From Coriobacteriales bacterium (GTDB taxonomy: Bacteria > Actinomycetota > Coriobacteriia > Coriobacteriales > UBA8131), in contig JAITNB010000045.1 in NCBI GenBank assembly GCA_031290695.1, positions 1 through 17,258 on the forward strand: 17,258 bases of DNA, given 5' to 3'. The position numbers and the translations under genes are program-made. Within the stretch, counting starts at the first letter, position 1. Every line of letters begins with the position of its first letter. This document shows, in pieces, positions 1 to 6,211 of the stretch. The notes below the pieces were generated by a model. That model had not been told where the DNA came from and did not search any database. It saw only the letters and a program-made list of their open reading frames with translations.

Positions 1-405
1 GGCACACCCGCTGGCATGGCCGACTTTACCGGCAAGCGCCTGCTTCTTGTCGAGGATATGGAAGTCAACCGCGAGATTGTACGCGCGCTCCTCGAGCCCA
101 CGGGCCTGCTCATAGACGAGGCCGAGCACGGCCGGGCCGCCGTCGAGGCGTTCACCGCCAGCCCCGGTGCCTATAACATCGTCTTCATGGACATACAGAT
201 GCCCAAGATGGACGGCTACGAGGCAACCCGTGCGATTCGCGCCCTCGACACCCCCGAAGCCCTGGCCATCCCCATCATCGCCATGACCGCAAGCGTGTTC
301 AAGGAGGACATCGAGAAGAGCCTCGAGGCCGGCATGAACGGCCACATAGCCAAGCCCATCGACCTCGAAGACGTCATGCAAAACCTTAAGACCTGGCTTT
401 TATAG
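1..405 (+). CDS. Response-regulator receiver domain, C-terminal end of a truncated gene (probably hybrid sensor kinase)
   Basis: The reading frame is open at the left edge (residues before the first Met read GTPAG), so the gene starts outside the window. What is present is one complete CheY-like receiver domain. Numbering from the Met at base 16, the acidic pair is E13-D14, the phospho-accepting Asp is D59 within FMDIQMP, the switch Thr is T91 in MTAS, and the invariant Lys is K113 in KP. The protein stops right after the last helix, with no DNA-binding output domain. A receiver at the extreme C-terminus following a Gly/Pro/Ala-type linker is typical of hybrid histidine kinases (inference). 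A free-standing single-domain regulator starting at base 16 is the alternative, but no clear ribosome binding site is visible there. The TAG stop is at 403-405. Confidence 0.88.
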   Translation, partial: GTPAGMADFTGKRLLLVEDMEVNREIVRALLEPTGLLIDEAEHGRAAVEAFTASPGAYNIVFMDIQMPKMDGYEATRAIRALDTPEALAIPIIAMTASVFKEDIEKSLEAGMNGHIAKPIDLEDVMQNLKTWLL

Positions 406-415
406 CAGGCAGCGG

Positions 416-442
416 CAATTATCAGGTAAACCACCTTAATTG
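416..442 (+). terminator. Possible hairpin terminator after the receiver gene
   Basis: CAATTA (416-421) pairs with TAATTG (437-442), and AGGT (424-427) pairs with ACCT (433-436) around the loop AAACC, with a 2-base bulge. It begins 10 bases after the stop codon. No T tract follows, so this is a weak call. Confidence 0.3.
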
Positions 443-503
443 AATTGCAATAACCCAGTACACTTTTGACACATTGTCCCTTCGAAACAATCCCACTATG
501 TGA

Positions 504-538
504 TATGAATTAGTGTAATTTGATTACACTAATTCATA
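504..538. promoter_or_regulatory. Perfect 16+3+16 base palindrome, probable operator
   Basis: TATGAATTAGTGTAAT (504-519), spacer TTG (520-522), and its exact reverse complement (523-538). It is AT-rich inside a GC-rich genome and lies about 130 bases upstream of the ABC/YhgE operon. Part of the arm, TTACACTA, recurs at 613-620. There is no T tract and an arm this long and perfect suits a dimeric repressor or activator site better than a terminator. No regulator gene lies next to it, so the binding protein is unknown. Confidence 0.6.
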
Positions 539-542
539 CGTT

Positions 543-559
543 GTTGTGGTATACACAAC
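543..559. promoter_or_regulatory. Second inverted repeat GTTGTG/CACAAC
   Basis: GTTGTG (543-548), 5-base centre, CACAAC (554-559). It starts 5 bases after the larger palindrome. TGGTATACA at 547-555 within it resembles an extended -10 element, but no -35 sits at proper spacing. It could be an additional operator. Confidence 0.3.
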
Positions 560-591
560 GGGGACGGTTGGGTAACGGATGCGCGGTTGGG

Positions 592-620
592 TTGTTATCG
601 AAGTGCGGTGGGTTACACTA
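592..620 (+). promoter_or_regulatory. Possible promoter of the ABC/YhgE operon overlapped by an operator half-site
   Basis: TTGTTA (592-597) and TACACT (614-619) are separated by 16 bases, each matching 4 of 6 sigma-70-type consensus positions. The -10 lies inside TTACACTA (613-620), a copy of part of the palindrome arm upstream. A transcript would start near 626, giving a leader of about 45-50 bases. Confidence 0.3.
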
Positions 621-669
621 TCTTTGTGTTTTATTGTAAGCACAACGATCTGCCCGTACGATTTATGAT

Positions 670-1320
670 GTGGTGACTATGGATACTGCTATCAATGAGC
701 CGATACTCGTCGCACACGGCCTCTCGCTTATCACACGGCAGGGTACCGTATTCGAGGGTGTCGATCTTACGCTCAGTGCCGGAGAGGTGTGCGCCTTGCT
801 GGGTGCCGAGGGAAGCGGCAAGACCGCCCTGCTCCTCACGTTTGCCGGCCGTATGAAACAGACAGCGGGAACCCTTGAGGTCGCCGGCCTAACGCTGCCT
901 AAGCAACGTTATAAGGCTCAACGGCTTGTGGGTATGGGCTTTTTTGCCGGTCTCAACGAAGCGCAGCCCTCGCTCACGGTTGAGGCGACGGTTGCGGCCG
1001 AACTGCACTTCTCCAACAGAGCCAATGATGAACGCTCGACCGCTCACTATCTGCATCTGTGGGGCCTGCAGGCCTTCGCAGGAACAGCCGTCAAGGACCT
1101 CACGAGCGAGCAGCGTCTGCGCCTGGGGATAGCCCTGGGGATGGCGGGCGGGCAGCGGGTCCTCGTCCTTGACTCCATCGAGGACGGCCTTGACAACGCG
1201 CAGAGCACGCACGCACTCAACTACCTCAAAGCCGTAGCGATCGACACCGGCATCGCCGTGGTCTTTGGCTGCCTTGAGGAGCAACTGGCCGCACGGGCCA
1301 CCCATCACTACCGTTTGTAG
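670..1320 (+). CDS. Degenerate ABC-transporter ATPase domain protein, partner of the YhgE/Pip protein
   Basis: A 216-residue single ABC nucleotide-binding domain, if started at GTG 670; ATG 679 is an equally possible start, and neither has a clear Shine-Dalgarno. The Walker A is intact (GAEGSGKT, 45-52) and the Walker B Asp is present (RVLVLD, 163-168). The next residue, normally the catalytic Glu, is Ser (S169). The signature reads LTSEQ (144-148) instead of LSGGQ. The Q-loop region (88-105) lacks a clear Gln in the usual place, and the switch His is absent (VFGC, 198-201). Nucleotide binding looks possible, while ordinary hydrolysis looks impaired (inference). The stop is 9 bases before the YhgE/Pip start, so the two are almost certainly co-transcribed. 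The likely role is a regulatory or energising subunit for an ABC-2-like membrane partner. The substrate is unknown. Confidence 0.85.
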   Translation: MVTMDTAINEPILVAHGLSLITRQGTVFEGVDLTLSAGEVCALLGAEGSGKTALLLTFAGRMKQTAGTLEVAGLTLPKQRYKAQRLVGMGFFAGLNEAQPSLTVEATVAAELHFSNRANDERSTAHYLHLWGLQAFAGTAVKDLTSEQRLRLGIALGMAGGQRVLVLDSIEDGLDNAQSTHALNYLKAVAIDTGIAVVFGCLEEQLAARATHHYRL

Positions 1321-1329
1321 GAGAAACCG

Positions 1330-3660
1330 ATGAAGAACCCTCTCAAAGGACTGCACTTCGCGAACCTGGAGCTCAAGTCCATCCTCAACTCATACGCACT
1401 GCGCATCGCCCTTGTGGGTGTCGCCCTTATCCCCCTGCTGTACGGGGCGCTGTACCTCTGGGCCTTCCTTGACCCCTACGGTCGGCTCGACACCATGCCG
1501 GTGGCGGTGGTGAACCTCGACGAGGGCGCTATCATCAACGGCGAGCAACGAAACCTGGGTGCCGAGCTTGTTGACTCGCTCAAGCACAGCGATGAGGGGT
1601 TTGCGTGGGAGTTCGTCGACAGCAGTGCGGCACGTGACGGCATGCGGGACAACACCTACTACATGACTGCGGTGATACCAGCAAAGTTCTCAGAAGATAT
1701 AGCTAGTTTAGATAGCAATTCTCCCGAACAGGCCGCGCTTGAGGTCACTTACAACGAGAGCGCAAACCTGGTGGCCTCGCAGCTGGGAAACGCCGTATGG
1801 CAACGCGTGAGCACGCAGCTCTCCAACAAGATAACCACCCTCTATGCCGAGGGGGTGTTTGAGAAGATCGCCACGGGTGCCAGCTCCCTCGAGACGGCCG
1901 CCAGTGGCGCTGACGAGCTGCACCGGGGGCTGCGCAGGGGGAGCCTGGGCAGCACTGCGATAAGCGACGGGTTGGGCGGGCTCGAGGACGGCGTGGACGC
2001 GTTGAGGTCTGGCATGGGGCAGTTGGCGACCGGTGCCGATACGCTGGCGGCGGGCGTCGAGCAGTTCAACGGCTACCTGCCGATGATGGCCCAGGGCGTG
2101 GGCGGCCTGAGCGACGGTGCGCAACTGCTCGCCCAGCAAACCGCGGCGATGCCCGAGCAGACCGCCCTCCTTGCCCAGGGCGCGGCAGGGGTCGACGGAG
2201 GGCTGCAAGCATCCATCGACGCGATTGGCTCGGCAGATGTGCCAGACGCGACCTTGTTGTACGCCTCGGCGCAGGTCTCGGACAACCTGGCCACCGTTGC
2301 GGGGCAAGGCGGCAACATCCTCGCTGGTACCGACCAGTTTATCAACGCGGTTGGCTCTGCCAGCACCGCCGCTACCCTGGCAAACGACCAGATCACCGCG
2401 GCCATCGCCGCACTTGACCCCAACGACCCTGCCAATGCCCAAACACTCGCCGCACTCTACACCGCCCAGCAGGTGAGCGACCAGCTTGCGGGTGAGCTTG
2501 CGACGGTGAGCGGCAACTCGGCGCAGATCAGGTCACAGGCCGAGGACCTGGTGAACGGGATAGACTCGCTGCATGCCGCCTCAAGCGGTGTGACCACCGG
2601 GCTCGGCGCGCTCAAGGACGGGCTTACCACCCTCAAAGGCTACAGCGGCCAGCTGAGCAACGGCACCGCCGCCCTCGCACAGGCAGCCCCCCTGTTGAGC
2701 AACGGCACCGCTGCCCTCGCAAGCGGTGCGTCACAGCTCAACGACAGTATGCCGCTGCTCACCCAGGGCGCAACCGGGCTCGCAAGCGGGACCAGCGCCC
2801 TAGCCTCAGGCCTCCACAGCGCGGCTGAGGGCATAGCCCCCCTTGCCAGCGGCATCTCCCAACTCCACGAGGGCAGCGTCGCCGTGACCGAGGGTATCGT
2901 CAAGGCAGAGGGCGGGTCTGAGGAGCTTGCAACCAAGCTCGAAGAAGGTGCCGCAAGTATGAATATCAATGAGCGTCAGATAAGTGCGAAGTCCACGCAG
3001 ATAGCGCAGCCCCTCCAACTCAGCAAGTCCTACTACACGCAGGTCAAGAATTACGGCTCGGGCTTCGCACCCTACTTCATCGCCCTGGGCATCTGGCTCG
3101 GCGCACTCATGGTCTCCTTCATCGTCAAGCCGCTCAACCGCCGCTTGCTCGCACAGGGTGGCTCTCCCTTCACCGCGATGCTGGCCGGCTACCTGCCTGC
3201 CGCCCTCATCGGTGTGGGACAGACGGTGCTGCTCATGCTCATATTGCAATTTGTGCTGGGATTGCAGATCGATAATCTGCTGGGCTTCTACGCCTTCTGC
3301 CTCCTCGTGGCCCTCGTATTCGCGGCAATCATCCAGTTCTTCGTCTCAGCCTTTGGGCTGCCGGGCCGCTTCGCCGCCATCATCATCCTCATGCTCCAGC
3401 TCACCAGCGCGGCCGGCACCTTCCCCCTCGAAACGACCCCGCTCTTCTTCCAGACCATCAACCCCTGGCTCCCCATGACCTATGTGGTGAGCGGCCTACG
3501 TGAGCTCATGACCGGCACCAACTTCGACATAGCCTGGCAATGCGCCGGCATCCTCGCACTATTCGGCGCAATCTTCTTCATCGCCACCTGCGCCGTGGCC
3601 CAACGAAAGCGCACCATAACCATGCGCGACCTGCACCCCGTATGGAACCTGATGGGGTAA
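1330..3660 (+). CDS. YhgE/Pip-family membrane protein (ABC-2-like)
   Basis: 776 residues with the YhgE/Pip architecture. There is one N-terminal transmembrane segment (about 25-47), then a long external region, then a C-terminal ABC-2-like bundle of five or six hydrophobic segments (about 581-600, 617-640, 652-672, 680-695 and 741-760). The segment after the first helix (TMPVAVVNLDEGA, about 56-68) is the hallmark of the family. The external region from about 180 to 550 is built from many short G-x-x-x-L type repeats (GASQL, GTAAL, GLGAL) predicted to form long helices. The start ATG has GGAGAAA overlapping the stop of the upstream ATPase, suggesting translational coupling. Family members are linked to phage adsorption in lactococci and to export functions such as ESX/type VII-associated or lipid transport. 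Which applies here cannot be read from sequence. Confidence 0.88.
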   Translation: MKNPLKGLHFANLELKSILNSYALRIALVGVALIPLLYGALYLWAFLDPYGRLDTMPVAVVNLDEGAIINGEQRNLGAELVDSLKHSDEGFAWEFVDSSAARDGMRDNTYYMTAVIPAKFSEDIASLDSNSPEQAALEVTYNESANLVASQLGNAVWQRVSTQLSNKITTLYAEGVFEKIATGASSLETAASGADELHRGLRRGSLGSTAISDGLGGLEDGVDALRSGMGQLATGADTLAAGVEQFNGYLPMMAQGVGGLSDGAQLLAQQTAAMPEQTALLAQGAAGVDGGLQASIDAIGSADVPDATLLYASAQVSDNLATVAGQGGNILAGTDQFINAVGSASTAATLANDQITAAIAALDPNDPANAQTLAALYTAQQVSDQLAGELATVSGNSAQIRSQAEDLVNGIDSLHAASSGVTTGLGALKDGLTTLKGYSGQLSNGTAALAQAAPLLSNGTAALASGASQLNDSMPLLTQGATGLASGTSALASGLHSAAEGIAPLASGISQLHEGSVAVTEGIVKAEGGSEELATKLEEGAASMNINERQISAKSTQIAQPLQLSKSYYTQVKNYGSGFAPYFIALGIWLGALMVSFIVKPLNRRLLAQGGSPFTAMLAGYLPAALIGVGQTVLLMLILQFVLGLQIDNLLGFYAFCLLVALVFAAIIQFFVSAFGLPGRFAAIIILMLQLTSAAGTFPLETTPLFFQTINPWLPMTYVVSGLRELMTGTNFDIAWQCAGILALFGAIFFIATCAVAQRKRTITMRDLHPVWNLMG
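2654..2721 (+). repeat. Internal near-identical repeat within the YhgE coiled region
   Basis: Bases 2654-2679 and 2696-2721 are the same 26 bases with one mismatch, 42 bases apart, so each unit is 14 residues (reading SNGTAALA...). The near identity at DNA level points to a recent tandem duplication, or one kept similar by gene conversion. Confidence 0.7.
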
Positions 3661-3679
3661 ACAGTCCAGTGGACTGTTT
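3659..3679. terminator. Perfect 10+1+10 palindrome between convergent genes (terminator or dispersed repeat)
   Basis: AAACAGTCCA (3659-3668), one base, TGGACTGTTT (3670-3679). It overlaps the YhgE stop codon and lies between two convergent transcription units. The A-rich start and T-rich end on both strands fit a short bidirectional terminator. The 50 bases after it include another small hairpin (GCTGC 3689-3693 with GCAGC 3697-3701). It may also be part of a dispersed intergenic element, which only a genome search could show. Confidence 0.45.
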
Positions 3680-3730
3680 GCGGGCGAAGCTGCAGAGCAG
3701 CGCGTGAGCCTCCTTTGGGACAACGGTTAG

Positions 3731-4711
3731 TCACAGAGGGCGTGAGCTTTGGCCCCCGACTTTGGAGAGCCCATCAATCTCGTCTAACCATGTATTCACT
3801 TCAGCAACTGCTTCCTCCACGCTAAGAGTGATGCCGACTTTCTCAGCCGCTGCCCGATAATCAATCTCCCAATTAGAAAGTACTGAGAGTCTCGCTGGCC
3901 AAGTCCGTGTCAGCCTGTTCAATTTTTGCGCCTCAACTGCCCGCACAGCAAATACATCAACAATCGCCTCCCGTATTTCAGCGTTAGCTGGAGAATCAAC
4001 TGCCTTAACCAAGTCGCGGATAAGGATCAGGTCGACCACATCCCTAGGGCGGTTATTGACATACTCTGGCGGATTATGCGGGTCTGTTGCCGAATGTACT
4101 TTTTGGGCAATCTGGTACCGCATTGCCAAAGCGGTCAGTGAGTCTGGCGTAGGCAGGCCCAAGCCTGCAAATGATGGAGGTTTGATCTCCTCATATTCAT
4201 CTCCAGCACCGCCTTCGCCAGGAGAAATCTCGACTTTGATCTTTCTCCAAGTGTCACCCTTGAGCATTATCGAAACCATGAAAGCTCTGGGTTTGATTAT
4301 CTTGGCTGGGGTCTCGATAACCTCAACCTCACCTCTATGCAGTTGCAAAGGGCCCCACTGTTCTTTGAACACATCGTCCAGTACCTCAAGATAGCCTTCA
4401 ATATCGCCCCGCACCATGCCGTCCAAGTCCCTGGTTGCCCTTGCTATACCACCAAGTCGGTGCTGCAGCATAGTGCCGCCCTTCAAGAGAAACCTGCTGC
4501 GACCGTCTCCATCAACCGCCCTTTGCAGTGCTACCGTGACCACGGTCGAGGCCACCAACCAAGCCAGACGACCGCTACGTTCGTTTGTGAGGGAGTTTTC
4601 TATTTGATTGATCCAGCTATCGAGAACGCGCTTGTTGGCTGGCCCTTTCGTTTTTGGCTTTAGCAAATCGAGCACTGCCCTTAAATCATCCCGATTGTCC
4701 TTACTAGGCAT
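3731..4711 (-). CDS. abiEii: AbiEii-type nucleotidyltransferase toxin of a type IV toxin-antitoxin system
   Basis: 326 residues with the AbiEii/AbiGii nucleotidyltransferase pattern. The glycine motif and metal-binding pair are LKGGTML (76-82) followed by TRDLD (93-97). A third acidic position is E161 in KVEI, and the later family motifs are QKVHSATD (203-210) and RPRDVVDL (221-228). Family members (AbiEii, MenT-like) transfer nucleotides to cellular targets; MenT enzymes modify tRNA acceptor ends. This predicts growth arrest and possible phage defence. The start overlaps the upstream antitoxin stop by 8 bases, giving a coupled pair with the usual antitoxin-first order. A hand-counted stretch (3781-3840) is about 48% GC, lower than neighbouring operons, which fits horizontal acquisition. 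All key motifs are present, so the gene looks intact. Confidence 0.88.
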   Translation of the reverse strand: MPSKDNRDDLRAVLDLLKPKTKGPANKRVLDSWINQIENSLTNERSGRLAWLVASTVVTVALQRAVDGDGRSRFLLKGGTMLQHRLGGIARATRDLDGMVRGDIEGYLEVLDDVFKEQWGPLQLHRGEVEVIETPAKIIKPRAFMVSIMLKGDTWRKIKVEISPGEGGAGDEYEEIKPPSFAGLGLPTPDSLTALAMRYQIAQKVHSATDPHNPPEYVNNRPRDVVDLILIRDLVKAVDSPANAEIREAIVDVFAVRAVEAQKLNRLTRTWPARLSVLSNWEIDYRAAAEKVGITLSVEEAVAEVNTWLDEIDGLSKVGGQSSRPL

Positions 4712-5270
4712 CGCGCTCCTCCAACATCCTTGTTAGTCCCTCCCTCTCGATCTTGGTCAACTCACTGGTCTTGCTAGCAGTCTCCATTGCTTGTTCAATC
4801 AAATAGCCTGGTACTCCGTCAAAAATACACTGCTCTATTGCTGTTGGGGTATCGACGATTGGGATTTCCTTGAACCACGTTATGCACTGTGGGGCAATAT
4901 CCTCGTTGTGAAGGATATACCCTATACCGCCAACCCTCTTGATACGCCGCCTCTTGCCTACGCAGACATGGATGCTGGTCGGGTTTATATCGCTTAACTC
5001 GCGAAGCATCAATGCCGTCTCATGCCCAAGACAGGCTTCGGGCGCACCCGTCCACAACACAGCCAGCATAAAGGCATCATACTGTGTCTGTGGCACTTGG
5101 GGTATCCGATACACACCATGCGCAACTCTTTCAATACGGTCCCGGGCAACCATCTTTGCCAACTCAGGGCGTGCAACACCCGCATCAACAGCTTGAGCAG
5201 TAGTCACAAACCCATACTGATCCATAGCCACCGCGCGTAAACGATCCAAATATGTGACAATCTCATTCAT
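4704..5270 (-). CDS. abiEi: AbiEi-type antitoxin and autorepressor
   Basis: 188 residues from ATG 5270. An in-frame TTG at 5309 would add 13 residues, but they do not look like family sequence and would place the start above the operator-like palindrome. The N-terminal winged-helix part (about residues 5-55, including GFVTTAQAVDAG and HGVYRIP) matches AbiEi antitoxins. The rest is the AbiEi C-terminal domain, with the conserved GAPEACLGHETAL stretch and PTAIEQCIFDG. In characterised systems AbiEi represses its own promoter and counteracts the toxin without stable protein contact (type IV). Together with the overlapping toxin gene this forms a complete cassette. Confidence 0.88.
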   Translation of the reverse strand: MNEIVTYLDRLRAVAMDQYGFVTTAQAVDAGVARPELAKMVARDRIERVAHGVYRIPQVPQTQYDAFMLAVLWTGAPEACLGHETALMLRELSDINPTSIHVCVGKRRRIKRVGGIGYILHNEDIAPQCITWFKEIPIVDTPTAIEQCIFDGVPGYLIEQAMETASKTSELTKIEREGLTRMLEERDA

Positions 5271-5276
5271 GCGATT

Positions 5277-5303
5277 AAGGTACCATAATGGTAACCTTTT
5301 TGC
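5277..5303 (-). promoter_or_regulatory. Probable promoter/operator of the abiE operon
   Basis: AGGTACCAT (5278-5286) is followed by ATGGTAACCT (5288-5297), an inverted repeat imperfect by one base. On the minus strand TTGTTT followed 16 bases later by TATGGT (5282-5287) is a plausible -35/-10 pair, so the repeat covers the -10. AbiEi proteins are known to bind inverted repeats at their promoter. If the -10 is right, transcription would start about 5 bases before ATG 5270, making the mRNA nearly leaderless. Confidence 0.4.
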
Positions 5304-5456
5304 AAACAAATTTACTATCTCGCTTTATGCCGCTCGAACGCATGTAAGACATATTTACGCAAAACGCAGCACCACTTCTCACCAAGAACTTACCAACCTT
5401 GTTGAGAAAGCCCCTTCATCGCCCAAATAATACTTCGATTCACCTCGGTATCCAAG

Positions 5457-6032
5457 TTACCAGAGCTTCGCGAAGCACTCCTGGAGTTTTGTGGTTGCAG
5501 GGGCCTCCCCTGTTGTCTGGATGGGCACGAGGCCAAACTCGTCAGAGATGAGAAAGAGCGAGGCTGCGGATACGTGCGTGGCGCTCACCGGTTGTACACG
5601 CACCTCATAGCCCAGTGTGGCCGCGAGGTCGTTTGCGAGGGTACAGGTGGCTGAGGCGAGCACATATGTTGAGGCGTGGAGGATGCCGTCCTTCTCCGCC
5701 CAGACGGTGCCTTCGAGAGGGGTGGTTTCGTGCTGTGCGCCGGTGATGAGGCCATCTGTGATGATGAGGCTGGCGGAGGTGAGCGGTGGGGCAGGACGCA
5801 CATCGTCGAGCGAGAGCACGACGTCCTCGGCGGGGTTGATGGCGAGGCAGAGGACGGCATTGGTGTCGCGGGCGAGCATGTTGTCGATGGCCCACTCGAT
5901 GCGTGAGCGCACCCACGCCAGCAGCGGTGGCGAGAGGTTATAAGGCGCGAGGGACCGCAGGTGGCGCTCCTGCAGGGGCAACCCGCCCTTCGCAACGCGC
6001 CACCGCAGGTCGATTGTCGTCTGTTCGCTCAT
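5457..6032 (-). CDS. Unknown protein resembling a class IV aminotransferase (PLP fold type IV) without the catalytic lysine
   Basis: 191 residues, soluble, no signal peptide. The N-terminal GGLPLQERHLRSL (16-28) resembles the dG-p-f-eeHl-RL motif of branched-chain aminotransferase/PabC-type enzymes. The C-terminal half (LEGTVWAEKDGIL 106-118, ANDLAATLGYEV 133-144, SAASLFLISDEFGLVPI 155-171) resembles their Eg-sN-f-dG-l, la--G--v and A-e-f-l-s--G--Pv segments. Only K15, K114, K182 and K189 are lysines, none where the PLP-binding Lys should fall (in a shortened middle around 85-105). The family is usually about 280 residues. If the similarity is real, it is a shortened non-PLP homologue; this is my own pattern match. 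The start is supported by GGAAAGG seven bases upstream. It follows purH but is separated from it by two hairpins and a possible promoter. Confidence 0.55.
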   Translation of the reverse strand: MSEQTTIDLRWRVAKGGLPLQERHLRSLAPYNLSPPLLAWVRSRIEWAIDNMLARDTNAVLCLAINPAEDVVLSLDDVRPAPPLTSASLIITDGLITGAQHETTPLEGTVWAEKDGILHASTYVLASATCTLANDLAATLGYEVRVQPVSATHVSAASLFLISDEFGLVPIQTTGEAPATTKLQECFAKLW

Positions 6033-6055
6033 GTTGCCTTTCCAAATCTAATACT

Positions 6056-6061
6056 AGTATA
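6056..6061 (-). promoter_or_regulatory. Possible -10 element for the 191-residue gene
   Basis: TATACT on the minus strand (5 of 6 consensus bases), about 25 bases before the ATG at 6032. No convincing -35 is visible; the expected position is inside the hairpin at 6064-6099. Confidence 0.25.
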
Positions 6062-6063
6062 AA

Positions 6064-6099
6064 GCAAGACGACTCGCCCGAAAGAGCAAGTCGTCTAAC
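6064..6099 (-). terminator. Hairpin downstream of purH
   Basis: On the minus strand AGACGACTTGC pairs with GCGAGTCGTCT (11 pairs, one T-G wobble; arms 6067-6077 and 6086-6096) around an 8-base loop. It is followed by TGCTTTATAC, a poor T tract. It lies about 115 bases after the purH stop, so it is a candidate purH terminator or attenuator-like element in front of the next gene. Confidence 0.45.
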
Positions 6100-6111
6100 C
6101 ACTAGGCATCC

Positions 6112-6139
6112 GCAGGAGGAAATACGCGTTTCCTCCTGC
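6112..6139. terminator. Perfect 11-base-pair hairpin after purH
   Basis: GCAGGAGGAAA (6112-6122), loop TACGCG, TTTCCTCCTGC (6129-6139). The stem is perfect. No T tract follows on either strand. It starts 72 bases after the purH stop. The arm contains a Shine-Dalgarno-like AGGAGG, but no start codon stands at the right distance on either strand. Confidence 0.45.
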
Positions 6140-6211
6140 ACCCTTACTCAAGCATTCTACACCTCGTACTCATCATGCACAAGCACTATTTCGTGTTGGA
6201 TCCCGTGGGCT

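Noticed and set aside
466..494. TTGACA at 466-471 as the -35 of the ABC/YhgE operon
   Set aside because: A perfect -35 match, but no -10 at 16-18 bases; the expected position reads AATCCC.
1708..2442. 244-codon minus-strand open frame inside the YhgE gene
   Set aside because: Shadow of GC-rich coding sequence on the other strand; no ribosome site or recognisable domain.
5385..5456. Minus-strand frame of about 23 codons (LDTEVNRSIIWAMKGLS...) after the 191-residue gene
   Set aside because: Too short, no ribosome site, and no recognisable family.
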